Notes under the pieces: generated by a model | Databases searched by the model: none | Seen by the model: the letters and a program-made list of their open reading frames with translations, nothing else | What the model was told of the DNA's origin: nothing | Shown here: piece by piece, positions 10,958 to 24,079 of the stretch | Numbering within the stretch: position 1 is the stretch's first letter | Layout: each line of letters starts with the position of its first letter | Made by a program: the position numbers and the translations under genes | NCBI GenBank assembly: GCA_033961575.1 | Contig: CM066727.1 | Span: 2,008,001 to 2,072,000, forward strand | DNA length: 64,000 nucleotides | Source of the DNA: Aselliscus stoliczkanus | Lineage: Eukaryota; Chordata; Mammalia; Chiroptera; Hipposideridae | Direction of reading: 5' to 3'

Positions 10958-12936
10958 GCACAGATCCTAACCTCGGCTGGAAGGGCTTGGACGCCTTGAG
11001 GGACCCCGAGGTCGGCCTGTGGGGAGGAGCTGAGGGCTGGTGGCAGCAGGACACCCCGAAGGGCGAACACTGAGTGGTGTGGGGGCAGCACGGATGTGCG
11101 TGTTCACAGGTCACAGGAGAAGCCGTCAGCAGGGGAAGCGAGGGTTTGCACCGAGAAATACAGAAAACCCAGTGGGGTAGGAGGCCAAGGCAAAACCACG
11201 GAGACGCTTTCTAAAGGAGAGTCTTAGTGCAAAGCAAGCCTCACTGCTTTCTTACTTTCCTTTCACATGTGAACCCCACACAACATTCAGTTACGCTCGC
11301 CTTCCTTATGTGTGGGCGTGTTTAGCTACATACAGGAAACTTAGCACAGAGACTCTCCATATATTCATATATAGTTATTTCAAAACATTATACATTGAGT
11401 TGGAGTTCTCACTTTTTCAATGGTACCCACCATAAGAGTACAATTAATCAACATCCTTAGGTTTCCTTACAAAACCAAGCTTCAGTGGATAGTGAAAAGG
11501 ATAGTGTTTAGGAGAATGGGGTGATACCCTTTATAGTGAACAGATAAAACATAATTTTGATAACTAAGGGAAAGTAAAAAGCGATAATAAGACAAAAAGG
11601 GACATCAGGTTTCACTAGAGGATACAGAGGCTTGTGTTAAAAAAATCACAGAAGTTTAGTGATGAAAAAAATTACATAATATAGTCCAAGCTCTTTGTCT
11701 TTCAGCTCCAGAGACCGAAGTCCAGGAAGGTGAAGTGACGCACACGGTGTGGTGGGTGGAGGCGCTGGGATTAAGCAGAGGTGCGTGTCACAGCTGCAGG
11801 GCCTGGGCCAGAGGGTGGCTTCACCTTCCTGAGCCCCCACGACTCCTCTGGAATCACTACCCTGCACCCTTCTTCAGGCGCAATGACAGCGAATGCAGTG
11901 TGCCTAGCATTGCTCAATAAAGAGGGTATCACAAGTATTTGTCCCTCTCCTTTTTCTCCTGAAAACACCTTGATCTAAATTATTTCAGTGTTTTCTTTCA
12001 ACTCTTTTTTTCCATGCGTCTGTCTCTGAGATGCCCATCCTCAGGGAAATTTCATCGAGGGATGTTAGAGCACACACGTTTACTGTAGAAAAGATTAGGG
12101 AGATGGAAAATGCCCATGACAGACACAGACGGAACACAGGTACAATGATATGGTACTGAAAGCGACATGCACTTTTCATTAAGCAGAAAAAGAAAGATTA
12201 CTTGCATAGTGTAAGCAAAGGCTAAGAGAATTATCATTCGAAAACGCAGGGTGTAGTGTCTCATAATGCAAATAACACTGGTTGTATGGGAAATCATGCC
12301 TTTCACCTTAGAAGTAAGTGGATTTGAAATCTTGTTTTCACAATGTTTGTGCTGGCTCCCTATAGTACTATTGTGTTAGAGTTAAAAGCTGGCAAGAGGT
12401 GTTAACATATGTTTTGAACAGACTATGCATTTTTATTCATAAAAAGCGAACAATTCCAGGGACTGTTTTTCTGATATGTTAGAGTAATGAAAATCACCAT
12501 GGAAATAACACTTGAAAATAGAAATAGCCAGTTAATTGGGGCCAATTTCACTTAGTTCTTCAGCGTCCACTCAGCTACAGATGGACAAAGTCCAGGACAG
12601 GAGGCTCTGGGGAGACTAACAAGCCCTCACCGAACAATAACAACCCATTGGAGCAACAAGCACGGTTACTACCTAGGTGGGTGCTCTGCGGAAAAGAAAC
12701 GAATGCTGTCGGAGAGGACGGACAGGGTGCAGGGAGCTTCGGGTTGAGGATGGGGTCAGGGCTGGCCCCGAAGGGAAATGATGTGTACGCTGAAACTCAG
12801 AGGCAGAGTGAACCCCAGGGCACCCGAACGCAGTGCTCCTCTTGGCAAGTCAGTGGCTAAGTCAGGCTCCGCAGGAGGGAGAGCAATAAGAGCGTCCCGA
12901 GAGCCAAAAAGAGAAAAGAAAAAAAAGGAAGGAGCT
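10958..12936. other. Unidentified sequence, no supported gene
   Basis: Mixed composition. Weak MIR-like wording near 11700-11770 was not strong enough to call. Overlapping open frames of 60-90 codons on both strands at 11646-12306 and 12648-13059 look like chance. Confidence 0.5.
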
Positions 12937-13124
12937 CGCCCAGGTGTCCACGTCACTGCAGCTAAGGGGATCCAACGGGAAATCGCCCAGGTGTCCACGT
13001 CACTGCAGCTAAGGGGATCCAACGGGAAATCGCCCAGGTGTCCACGTCACTGCAGCTAAGGGGATCCAACGGGAAATCGCCCAGGTGTCCACGTCACTGC
13101 AGCTAAGAGGATCCAACGGGAAAG
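12937..13124 (+). repeat. Minisatellite, 4 x 47 bp, CpG-containing
   Basis: Four head-to-tail 47-bp units beginning CGCCCAGGTGTCCACGTCAC (12937, 12984, 13031, 13078). Only the last unit shows changes (AAGAGG for AAGGGG, AAAG for AAAT). Each unit carries an E-box CAGGTG, a CRE/ATF-like CACGTCAC, a PstI-type CTGCAG and GGATCC. The frame stays open across the array on the minus strand but there is no evidence of translation. Confidence 0.97.
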
Positions 13125-14150
13125 CACTGAAGACGCTTCGATGACAGAAGGTCCAGTTTGTGTGAAGCCCGCGCTGTGACTGCCTACAGGACTGGGCTGG
13201 AGACGGTCACCCGGAGGCAAACAGGGGGAGGCAGCTGTCACACAGCCCAGGCAAAGGACGGTGCTCACATGGGCACGGAGACTCAGCGATGGAGGGCAAC
13301 GCACGAGTTCTCACTGGGTTGGACGTAAGATGGAAACCAGTTTGTGACTGGCCTGGTCATGAAGATTGAGGAAAACAGCGTTATCTTCCTGACGCAACTG
13401 AGGAGAGGGAGCTGTCGGTCACTGGTGGAAAACCCACGGGGAGAACAGATGGAGATTGGAAGGCAAAGCAGCCATTTCTGGTCTTTACACCGCACGTGCC
13501 CAGTGGACACACTGGCTAGTCGGTTTGACATACACGCTTGGATCGGGAGATGGGATCTGTTACAGAGAAGGGGGACTCGTCACCGTGTAGGCGACAGCTG
13601 GACTCACGGGACCACTGGAGTGACCCAGGAGGGTCACACACTGTCCCACCGTGAACACCCCCAGCCCAGGGCGGCCTGAGTCAGCCGTCGGCCACGTCCG
13701 CACACAGAGAGGGCCCCATCGTCACACGCCGGGGAAGCCTTCCATGAGCGCCAAGGAGAGGGCTGCGAGCAGGTGGAAGAGAAGCTAAGACGCCGACTAA
13801 GTAGATTAACACACATCCATCGGCGACACTGGAGAGCACTGCGACTGGGCAAGTCCAAAGCTGGCTGAATGAGAGACCGAGGTCGCCAAGTGGAGGAGGA
13901 ACGGCCTGAGCAAGATGTCACTGGTACAGCTCTGAGGAAATAATGGACATGCTCGCCAAGGATTTGCCTGGCAGCAAACGGGGTTTTCTGCCTGAGGCAC
14001 TAACAGGTAACCTGGCCTTAGAGGCTGGACCCTCCCCGCTCCCCAGATAACGTGGCTGTGCCTCTGGTTGACCAACAAGGAGATGCAGGCTCACCTAGAG
14101 GGGAGATCTTTTCCTGCGCTTCCAAGTGCAGCCCAGAGAGCAGAGCGAGT
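13125..14150. other. GC- and CpG-rich unidentified block
   Basis: GC-rich sequence with many CpGs for a mammal (around 13600-13900 especially). Open frames overlap on both strands (13344-13679 plus, 13634-14078 minus), with no known domain. It may be decayed repeat or a weak CpG-rich region. Confidence 0.4.
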
Positions 14151-15880
14151 GTACACCCACGGGCCAATTGTCACTTTCTATTCAGATTTTGTTACTGTTG
14201 GTTTTGTTATAATCAGGAGAAAATTTAGCAAGCCCTTAACTGAAAGTTCTCAGTAGAGAAAACTAATAAAAATTCAAGAAGATTTTGCAAGATCAAAATA
14301 CTTAGGCAATTTTAAAAGAAGGCTATGATATCTCGTGCCAGCTTTTCCGTGTGTGTTGTTATAACCATTTTGTTACGGAAAAGTCAAGTCTCAGGTCAGC
14401 AGTGCTGGCCGGGGCATCCTTTCATCTCATAGGTTAGGGCCCTCGGACTTCCTGTCCCCAATGGCCCTCACGGAGTTATTGAACCCAAACTAAAGACTAC
14501 TCTTGGGGGATTTCCATCTTGATAAGCGTTCTAATGAGAGAGCTACCCAAAGCTCCATATATCTCACTTACACTGCAATGATAAAACAGATTGCGATGGG
14601 TGTTGGAGATGGGTCAGGACAAGGAGCATGTCTTCTCCACGCATAAAAATGTACATTCTGACTCTACTGGGATTTCTTCTCAAAAGAGCCAATGCAAATG
14701 ACTGTAACTCTAACTGGAAATGGTTTCATGAAAAATGTGACAGCACAAATGTCAGTCAAGTCTCAGCACACTCACTTTGTCTCAGTCCTGTCTTCCCCCT
14801 TTGCCTCCTAATGTCACTCCTTCAGAGGCTGCATTCCTGCTGATCCTCCTGTTTTAAGAAGGATGTTCTCTGAGAAGGGTGTGACAGAATGAAGCAAGAG
14901 GCTTTAAAAATTATAATTACCATTTCAAAAGTATAAATTCCACTTAAAACACATACACACACTATGAAATGTGGCTGTTTTCAAGCCTAAGTGCTATCTT
15001 TCCTTAGTGAATATCCTATTATCTGGTACTTTTCACTTTAAACTCTGCGCCCTGTTGCATCCCATCACTAATTTATTTAATGGTTGCTGACATCTTTTTT
15101 GTTTCCACATTTTTCCTCTTATTTTCTACCACTGAAGCAATTATAGACTAACAAATCCTTGAAAATAATAATGAATACTCCTTTCTCATAAAACTCAAAT
15201 AAAACACAACTTAAAATGTCTATATTGGGTATCATGTAATTACAACGACAGTGACAAAACTACCTGTAAGTGTAGGACGCATAGCCTGGCGGCCCGGGAG
15301 GTGGACAGACTCGGGGAGGCAGCGTGTAAGAGCCGCCATTAGAAAGGTGGCTGCACTTCCCTCCAGGCTGACACGTTTAGAAACCAGGGGAGATGTGACA
15401 ATGAATGAATGCTCATTCCCTTATACTATGCAAAGAAAATCTGACATATGCAACTACAAGGCTGTTCTCAATTCAGAAGTCAAACACAAATGCAATGGGA
15501 TCAAAATATAGCAGAGAACTACACATACACAAAAATCATATTTCATTTTCTAATTTTGAAAAGGTATATTGGTATTTCCTAATTAAATAAATGTTAAAGG
15601 TACATATTTTCTAAACTTAAGATGTAAACATATTGTGTATCAATCTGAAAATATTCAATTACCCATAATTCAAAATAAAATTGTCAGGCAAAATATTCAT
15701 TATCCTTCCAGCAACTATATGTGAATTACTTTGTAATCATCAGATATCATCTCTCAAGCATCTACATGAGGCACAGCATGTAACCATATATACATTTTAA
15801 AATACCATGCAGTGGCATCAAAGAAACAAAGAAACTGGATATACTTATTCAAAACTGCTTAAAATATATGAAATTGAATG
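14151..15880. other. AT-rich sequence, no supported gene
   Basis: No repeat family recognised. A 71-codon frame at 14628-14843 begins with a hydrophobic, signal-like stretch but has no homology that I recognise. Confidence 0.5.
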
Positions 15881-16660
15881 TCAAGAGTCAGTATGAAATA
15901 TGAAGTTGTCTGTGCATGTCTCTTACTTAAAACACTGAGAGAGCATTTTGGTCTGGCTTTCTCAGCAGTGCAGTGAATGTCAGCAGGTCTGGGTTGTCCC
16001 CACGGCCCCACGGTCATAGTGAAAGTTTGTCCCCACTGCCCTGCCCCAGGGAGGGAACCTCCAGGCCCCTGGAATGTCCCGTCTGATACAATTACCTTCG
16101 CTGGCCTGGGGGTCTTGGCTATGGCAGAGTCTATGCCGACCATGTGATCATGGTAGGAGCCTTGGGTCATGAGCCATAACCTTGACCCGTGCAGGGACTG
16201 GAGACAAGGGGCCACCTGGGTGACCCCCGTCAAAACCCTGGACACCAGGGTGGGGCGGGCCTCCCTGGTGGGCAGTATCCATGCGTGTTGTCACCTGCCA
16301 CTGCCTGGAGAAGAAAGCCAAGTCCTCTGGGAGGGGACGGCTGGAAGTGTGCCCTGGACCTCCCGGGACTGTGCCCTGGGCGTCCTTTGCCTGCCGTGAA
16401 TCTCGATGTGTCTGTTTCCTGCAGTAGAACCGTAACCGACATACAATGGCGTTACTGAGTTCTGCGAGCCCTCCCAGCGAGCGATCGATCGCACTTGAGG
16501 GTTGCCGTGCAGACCCCGGAGCCACATTTCCGACTAAGAGGAACAACAGTAACAACGACTCTGCTTATTAGACCTCCTGCAGCAGATCCTGATTTAAGGC
16601 ACACGCTGTTCGGGTGACTGCCCCACAGTGATTACTTCTCGTTCCTTTTGTCTCCCCAAG
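15881..16660. other. GC-rich block, possible degraded LTR
   Basis: A GC-rich island with overlapping frames on both strands (15859-16555). The composition and wording (for example CCACCTGGGTGACCCCC, TGTTTCCTGCAGTAGAACC) are reminiscent of an old LTR but I could not assign one. It holds the rare 12-bp palindrome GCGATCGATCGC at 16481-16492. Confidence 0.35.
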
Positions 16661-17035
16661 TCTGAGGGGGATCCTAGGTGTCCATCTAAGCCAATGCATT
16701 CCCATCATCAGTCCTTTTTGACGAATATAAATGGGATGTAACACTGGCCATACGATGCAGAGGAGACTTTGAAGGAAACGTTCCGTTGCTTAGAAAGAAA
16801 CACGATACGGGATATGTGCCCCAGGCTGGGTCAGGGAGCATCTGGGCTGCGGAGCCTGCACAGCCTTTGAGCAACCGTGCAGGGATCAGCTCCGTCAGTG
16901 AGGCGGGCAGAGGGAGGTCCGGGCTCCTCAGCTAACTGACCTCGGAAACACCCTACTTCCAGACTTGTGGTTCAGGTAATAATACATCTTCCTTATAGTG
17001 TAGGCTGCGTCTTGAGAATGTGATATGTTTTATCT
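16661..17035. other. Unidentified sequence, no supported gene
   Basis: Unique-looking, without a domain-bearing frame or recognisable repeat. Confidence 0.5.
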
Positions 17036-17039
17036 AAAG

Positions 17040-17205
17040 CTGTGTGATTCGCAGTCAGAAGTACCCGAACTGACAATAGGTTGTCCCACTTGCTAGCAAT
17101 GTGTCCGAGGGAAGCTTCATCAACAACGTATGTCTGAGATTCCCTCCTCTGAAAAGTGACGGTGGCGCCTGCACACGCTTTAGACACTTGTCTTGTGTTG
17201 TGGCA
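17040..17205 (+). mobile_element. MIR SINE relic
   Basis: Degraded MIR: TCCCACTTGCTAGCAATGTGTCCGAGGGAAGC parallels the MIR core TGCCACTTACTAGCTGTGTGACCTTGGGCAAG, followed by TGAGATTCCCTCCTCTGAAAAGTG for the MIR CTCAGTTTCCTCATCTGTAAAATG. Boundaries are approximate. Confidence 0.65.
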
Positions 17206-20056
17206 TCATAAAGATCTGAATTCAAATGTCCACACACCTTACTGACCGGAATACATCACCTCATCGCTGTGAGTCTGTTTTCCATTCCCCCATTAAGGCG
17301 CTGTGACTTGTCATAATGTCTGGATTCGTCCCTGGGCTCAATATAATAGTTACCTAAAGGTGTCCGACAGGGAGAGCTCTCAGTGGTTTTGCTGTCTCCC
17401 CCACCCCTGCAAGCTGCTCAGGGATTCTGAGCCCCGGAGACATGACGGTAGAGATGGCAGGGGCCCAGCCAGGACTGGGCAGCCTTGCACGGGAAGCACG
17501 GGAACGATGCGTTCCCTTCACAGTCCCACAGGCTCCTCCTGCCCAGCAGCCTGTGGGAGCAGGAGCACGCGCACTGCGTCCGCAAAGAAGAGGGAGTCAG
17601 CGGACCAGGAAAAGGCTGGTGGTCGGAACCAGGAGACCATGGCCTTGACCTGGGGCAGCCCTCTGGGCCAGGGACAGGGAAGGGCTGCAGTCCACGCAGG
17701 TCTCACGCTGATAATTTTTAAAAAAAATTATAAATGCTGTCGGTATTTAATGCTTAATGTTAATCATGATTTGCTCGATTTGTTCTAGTTATGAAGGAAA
17801 AAGAAAGGCAACACAATCATATGTAGACGAGGCTTTGCAAAATGTGTGTCATCCTCTTAAATTCTGTTTTGTTTGCATGTACCTTCATGTGTGTGTGTGT
17901 GACAGTGGTGTTAACGGTGGCGGCTAAGCAGGCCACTCTGGGCCCCTGAGGATGGAAAGGAAAGTAGGATTCCATTAACTGCAGAGGCTCTCAGATGGAC
18001 TGATTCTGAGAAAACGCACATTTCACATGAAATGGGTAATCACTTCACTGGAGTAAATTGCCTCTCTCAGGCCTTCCATTCGCTTGTCTGTGTGACTCAT
18101 GAATCCCTATGCAAATCCGGGGTGGTAAGTGCTGGCAATTACTGGCTCTTTCCACAGATGGAGAATCAATGAGTTGCTAACAATAGAACCCAGAATCCCC
18201 AGTTGGGGCATTTCATTCACCACCTCCTGCAACAACTTCAAAATGAGTAGATCTAGAAGCAGTAATAAAAATCTGATTCTTCTCGCAGCCCACAGATTTC
18301 CTGCTTTATTAGTAAGTGGCTCTTTGTGACCATGTTTATCTGACAGGACATGTGGATACTTGTTATAGCAAAGCGTGCCTTGGTCACTTGGCTAAATTTA
18401 TTTTGTCAGTACAAATAAAAAGGAGAATAGGACATGGAGAAAAAGTTTTGTTAAATCATGACTTATACCTATGTTATAAAGTGCTTCTGATGCCTCAGTC
18501 AGCTGTCACAAGATTTCTGAGAGAATTCACCTAAGATTCCAAATACATCTTTTCTGATGAAAAGGACGTGGGTCCTGGAAACAGGCTGTGTGCTAAACTG
18601 AGAATCCGACACCAGGCTTCCCTTCAGGTCTTTCCACTCGGAGCTCAGCCCCCCACTGCTGCACGAACCCCGTCTGGGTGACATTCCTCTCCCTGCAAAC
18701 CTACCATAATTCTCCTGTTCTTGCTAGAGCTGCCTCAAGCAGGCTTCTGGAAATCAGCAATACGAGTAAACTAATTCACATGGAGGCAAGCCAGAAGCCT
18801 AAGCACTAAATGAAGTCCTGAAGAGAATGAAGCAAGAGCAGGAATCCTGAGAGGTAAGCACTCCCAGGGCACCTCACAGGATCCACAAAGCCTGGTCACC
18901 TTGACTGTCCTTTCTATAGGGACACAGCGTGCAGAAAATGAAGCCTGGAACCACCCGGAACAGAGGTCTGGAGTATACTGATAGAATATATAAATACAGA
19001 GTATACATCTATATTATACATAACACCTTAAATCATAAAAGGCGCATATTAAGTATAATATCTATACTTACAGAATCACTCATACAGTATAAGAGTAGAC
19101 AAGGAATAAACCCACAATGAAAAAGAGTTGAAAAATGAAAATAAAAACAACTTGCCGTTTTCAACTATGGTTCTGTGCTGAAGAAGAAGAAATTGTTGTC
19201 AATAATGTATAACCCTAAGTCAGCTATTATATAAGTTCATAACCTAAATTCATGGAACCTACATAGCCCTAAACATCTCAAGTTCAGATTAGAATTCAAA
19301 GAACATTTTAAGGAGTGACTGCAGGAAACAGGCCCTGTCTGGAGGACGCGGCTTCCCTCAGGGCCCCACGCAGCCCCTGCGGTGAAGGCCCAAGGAACAA
19401 GGAGCGACAACTCACAGATCAAGCCAGGACACAGGGCCCCAGGCGTGAGGCAGCAGGGTATCAGCCACGGCCTGTAAGTTCAGGGGCGGGCCTGCCGGGA
19501 ACAACCCCAAAGGGGTGTGCTCAGTGAGTGTGAATGAGAGCACAGCTGGAACGTATGAGTGCGTTACAAGGGGTAGGAAAAATCACGAACGGGCCTTCCA
19601 ACCAACCTGGAAGAGGCTCTAGAGATGCCATAAATTAAAAACACACTGCAAATTTCAAGCTATGAAAGAAAGGATTAATAACAGCGAGACACAAAATTAA
19701 TACCCTCAAATACAGACCTGAAGAAACGATTCGGAAGGTAGCACAGAGGAAGCATGGGGGGAGAGAACAATGCGGACACGGCGTGCATCGGCTGAGAACA
19801 GGCCTGCAGACTCAGTAACCACAGAACCACCTCCTAACCGGCCTGCCCTGCTAAAGGGGGCGCCGAGGAGCTTTCAGAGGCAACCAACCGGCCAAAGCTG
19901 CAACGGGAAGGCATGCATGGGGGGCGTGCTCCGAGGGCAGCACTGAGACCCCCGCTGCACCGGAGCCAGGCCCCCGCCCCACGGAACCAAAGGACCCCAC
20001 ACGACCAGAACTTGAACACCGGGCCCCTTTCAGAAGCGAGGGTCCGTCACCCAGAC
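17206..20056. other. Unidentified sequence, no supported gene
   Basis: Contains CpG-rich patches (17420-17700, 19300-19500, 19840-20040) and AT-rich parts. The longest frame (17303-17788, 161 codons plus) overlaps others and carries no known domain. A weak MIR-like stretch near 18110-18300 was not called. Confidence 0.45.
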
Positions 20057-20272
20057 CAGGGGCCGGCAAACTTCTGAGACGGAAGAGCCCATCCTGCCCC
20101 TCACAACAATTTAAACAGGATTTGAGAGCCATAAAACAAATGAAATCACCATTCGGTGAATAATATCCTTTAAAAATGGTATAAATGAATCTATGATAGG
20201 TTCATTTTCATTTTCAATTTTACGTCAGAGCCACATGTACGTACCCAGAGAGCCGCAGTTTGCCGATCCCTG
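20057..20272 (-). mobile_element. Non-autonomous hAT element, copy 1 (minus)
   Basis: Bounded by CAGGGGCCGGCAAAC on the left and GTTTGCCGATCCCTG on the right, the inverted ends of a hAT/MER-type transposon. Its internal text (CATTTTCAATTTTACGTCAG, AGCCACATGTACGTACCCAG, AGAGCCGCAG) is the reverse complement of the start of the copy at 25846, so it is the same family in the opposite direction. The 8-bp flanks (ACCCAGAC / GTCTAGGA) are not direct repeats, so the target duplication has decayed. No transposase. Confidence 0.85.
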
Positions 20273-20814
20273 GTCTAGGAAGATCCGGTGCTGACGCCCC
20301 TTCACCATAAATGGCCAAGCTCCCAGGGCTCCCACTTAAAGCCGGCTGCACAGGTGCACCTGGCCCCTTGAAACCCTTCACCTGGTCGCGCCGGCAAGAT
20401 GGGTTTGAGGCGCCATTAAGTCCCCCATCTTCTGGGTTCGGTAAACCTTTCCTTGCTCCCAACTCTGACGTTTGGAAGTTTGGCCTTTCCAAGTGTCTGG
20501 CGCAGGGACTGGTGCAGTGACATTCCTGGGCTTCCAACCCCGGGGGCAGAGGCACCTCCTCGGCTGCTTCAGTTTGCTGCTGGGGTCACCACTCACCCAC
20601 CAGAGGAAGGGAAGAATCCAGCTAATTAGGCTAACGGATTTAATCATTTAGCAGTAGAGTTAATAAGCTTGATTTGATTTGAAACCTGAGCGAGGGAGCA
20701 GGTTCCACGGAATGTGGTCCCCGCGGTGCTGGGAACAGAGGAGGGCAGGTGTTAACACCCTTGTTTCAAAACCAACCGGAAACAGACATGGGGACCCAGC
20801 AGAATCAAAGCCTC

Positions 20815-20997
20815 TGACCTTTGATCTCAGGAGGTGCTCCAGGGCATCGCTGGTAAACCAGCAGCACAGCACCACCTGGGAATGTGGCAGAAACGCAAGC
20901 TGCCTGAATTTCAGGGCGCCCCCAGGCTTCCTGGCGGTCTGGCCTGATAGACTCTCCAGGTGGTCCGGCACCCTAAAATTTGAGAACCATTGCTCTC
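20815..20997 (+). mobile_element. MER5-like hAT-Charlie element
   Basis: CCAGCAGCACAGCACCACCT, GGGAATGTGGCAGAAACGCA, CTCTCCAGGTGGTCCGGCAC and TAAAATTTGAGAACCATTGC follow the MER5A consensus closely enough to assign. It is a short non-coding hAT-Charlie derivative. The left boundary is approximate. Confidence 0.8.
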
Positions 20998-21869
20998 GGG
21001 AATTCACAATAATAACAGGAGCACTTGCCTGTGACTAATTGTGCTGAAAAGACAGGTTCCGGAGCCAGCGGGCCTGGCGCCGGTGGTGCGCTCACGCACA
21101 CAGGTGTGCGGCCTTGCACAGCCGAGGTGAGAGCCGAGCACGCCCACCTGCAGTGTCCTCGTCCTAACACAGAGCAGCTGGAAGAAAGCGAGGCATGCCA
21201 CGTTCCCTGCACACTAATGCCTTCTTTCCTGTTGCAAAGAGGAGATGAGGACGAAGATGAAGAGGCTGAGAAGGATGGAAATGGGAAGTTAGCAAGGAAC
21301 AGAGGGGTCGCAAGGCTGACGAAGAAGGGATAAAACGCAGGTCGCTGGAGGTAACTTCCCTCCTGTCTCCGCACGGCTCGTCCGCTGACTCAGGGAAACC
21401 CAGTGGCGCGTTTAGCTACTTGAACTGTGAAACTTCTGTCCTGAAGCCATGCAGCGCCGGAACCGTGAGGCCAGAGTCGTGTCCCGGACTCCACTTGGTC
21501 ACGGCTCTCCTCAAATCAGCACCCAGTAGGACCACTCAGGCCAGCGAGGCGATCATGACGCGCTTGTCCCCAAGAGTGGCAGCTTGTGGACAGCGATGCA
21601 GCCTCGGGGGCCCGGACGAGCCTCCAGAGGGAAGACCTGACCTCACTGAGGAAACTGCTTTGATGAGCCAGCCTGTGGCAGGAGCTGAGCTTCAAGGGTC
21701 TCTGTGGCTCTCTCAGAGGGACCATGGGAGGCCCAGGGAGACCTGATGGGCCTCTGGCAGGAGAGGGGGGTGGCGACAGGTGGCGGGACAGAAAGGTAAG
21801 CTCTGCCTTTGCAGACAAGGCAGGGAGACCGGAGCCACAGGCTATGCGAATGCATTTTGACAGTCTGAC
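20998..21869. other. GC-rich unidentified sequence
   Basis: Includes a purine-rich part (21240-21330) that would encode an acidic run on the plus strand (RGDEDEDEEAEKDG), inside an unsupported 102-codon frame. Frames on both strands overlap throughout. No gene is called. Confidence 0.45.
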
Positions 21870-22011
21870 TGCAAAACTCAGAGGCTTCGTCTGCATCTGA
21901 TTGTGGAGTTAATGTCAGGTCCTTCAAGAGAGACAACAACTGCAAAACGCAGAGGCTTCGTCTGCATCTGATTGTGGAGTTAATGTCAGGTCCTTCAAGA
22001 GAGACAACAAC
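21870..22011. repeat. Tandem duplication, 2 x 71 bp
   Basis: Two head-to-tail 71-bp units starting TGCAAAAC (21870 and 21941). Only one visible difference (CTCAG versus CGCAG), so the duplication is young. Confidence 0.97.
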
Positions 22012-23929
22012 AACGATGAAACAAGGTGTAAAACGCATACTGAAAGGAAGATAGCCATTGAAATAAGAGACCAGTGACGCCATTGTTTAATGATGTTTAA
22101 GCATATGTTGGGCAATTTGGGTATGAATACTATTATCTTCAAAGTATGCCTTCTTTTAACCCTTGGCTTATAAGTTCTATGTATCAAAATTTATCCTAAA
22201 GAAGTAGTTAGGATAACTTGCTTAAAAAATACTAGCTGTATAATGATATTTATAACAATTTCAATACAGTAATATCAAGAGAACTGGAACTATCCTTAAT
22301 CCCAACAAGAGAAAATGGATTCCCTTTATGGGGCTAACTACACGATGGAGAGCTCTCCCGCCAGTAAAATGTATTTCTAAGAATGTTTATCAATATGGAA
22401 AAAATATTCACCATATATGAAATTTAAAAAACATTTTAAACCCAGGTGTATATAGTATTTTGTCACATTTGACGACATTACATGTACATATACATAGAAA
22501 AAGCCATATTATAGTCCCAGGTGTTACCTTTAAATGTTTTCCATTGTATACATAGAGGAGATTTTTGTTCAATATTTTGTTTCTTATTTGCATTTCCCAA
22601 GTTTTTCTATGCCTGCATTGCTTTCTAATAAGAAATCAAAATAAAGATCAAATTTAATTTTAAAAGTGAAGTTCCTTGTTTGAAAATAAGGGAAAATGGC
22701 ATTTATTAAGATAATAATCATTTCCTTTTGAAATGTAAATACAGATCTGGCAGTTTAGTAATTGGGATTCCGGGGAAATGCAACATTTCATAATGTATGA
22801 ATTTGTTTCCCTGATACGCAGTAGGACTGCCCATAACAGCAGTTAGGGAGCCACTAAAAATGAGTAACTTTTAGGTTCCTGCCAAAGGCATACTCAAAGG
22901 GCCGGGCTGCCTAGTTTTCACACCTCATTAGCACTTCTTTTAAGCAGAGCTTCCAACCTGGCACCCTGGCTTTCTCAGAGGCATGGAAGCAACCAGTGCC
23001 ATCAATCTTTTCCTTGTTGATCTGGGCCTGCCGCCCTCCCCTCCATCTCCCACAGGCTGGCCTCCTGCCTCTGCGACTCAGTGCCCTGTGTGTGCCTCCT
23101 GCCTCGGGGGTGGGGGTAGGGAGATAGAGTACCGGCACCTCAATATTATACACCGTCCTCTATGATTAGTCCCATCTTAAAGGCCAGGCAGGGTGCATTT
23201 TTTACAGCTCTTTCCCGGCACTTCCTTTGTGAAGCGAACGCGGGGTCCATCCCTTCACAGGGCAACAACAATCCAAGTCAGGCGTGAAGAGTCGCATCAG
23301 TGCAACTAGGTGGCAGGGTCCTCTGTGGAGGACTTCCGATTAAGAGGTCTGGGATAGCCTGTGCTCTTCCAGAGCACCCGTGCTGTGGGAGACAAAGAAT
23401 AGAGAAGGAGCTACCTCAGGCTGAAGGACACGATGGTGACAGGACCATCCCTGAGTGTGCGAGCATGAGGCGGATCTGCGGACGGCGGGGACATGGCATC
23501 CCTTCTGGAACCATTTTCAACATCTGGAATTTGGGATGATGCTATCTGATGAAAGCGCTAAATTAAATTTTCCGAATTTGAAAATTATAGTGTAGTTACT
23601 ATAAGATATTGTTCCTAGGAAATTCATATTGAATTACTGGCTGGGAGAGAGAGGGTGGGGGGGAGAGAGGTTGAAAGAACAAATGTGGCCGAGTGTATAC
23701 TAGACTGTGGGTGAATCTGAGAGGGGTGCTGTGTACTAGTCTTGTAACTGTGCTGTAAGCTGGGGATTATTACCACATAAATTATTACGTCTGGTTTGTT
23801 TGTGAAAGATATACACCTCTTCATAAAGCACCAAGTCCTACTGTGAACAGCGGGCTTTGCAATGAGGCAGCACATACGCCTACGTGTGGGGCCACGGAAC
23901 CATGTCCAAGCAGCCCCACCTGGAAGGGG
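22012..23929. other. Unidentified sequence, no supported gene
   Basis: AT-rich until about 22850, then mixed. No domain-bearing frame. A G/A-rich stretch occurs at 23640-23670. Confidence 0.5.
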
Positions 23930-24079
23930 ACAGAGCACAAGGACACAGCTGATGGTGCCGCTGCAGAGCGCTGCTGTCCCCGGGACGCGGCTCCCCCAGC
24001 CGGGGCAGAGGACAAGGACACAGCTGATGGTGCCGCTGCAGAGCGCTGCTGTCCCCGGGACGCGGCTCCCCCAGCCGGG
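23930..24079. repeat. Tandem duplication, 2 x 75 bp, CpG-rich
   Basis: Two head-to-tail units of 75 bp. CAAGGACACAGCTGATGGTG begins at 23938 and again at 24013, followed by an identical GC-rich remainder ending CCCCCAGCCGGG. The CAGCTG core and CCCGGGACGCGG are repeated in each unit. Confidence 0.95.

Noticed and set aside
12937..13124. CRISPR-like array
   Set aside because: Units are contiguous without spacers, in a mammalian genome. It is a minisatellite.
16481..16492. 12-bp palindrome GCGATCGATCGC
   Set aside because: Rare in CpG-poor DNA but single and without context; probably chance.
15859..16555. Overlapping 128- and 135-codon minus-strand frames
   Set aside because: They overlap each other and plus-strand frames in GC-rich DNA with few stop codons and no domain. 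May be a decayed LTR.
21230..21333. Acidic stretch recalling prothymosin or HMG tails
   Set aside because: Only a dozen acidic residues, no flanking similarity, purine-rich low-complexity DNA. Not enough for a processed pseudogene call.
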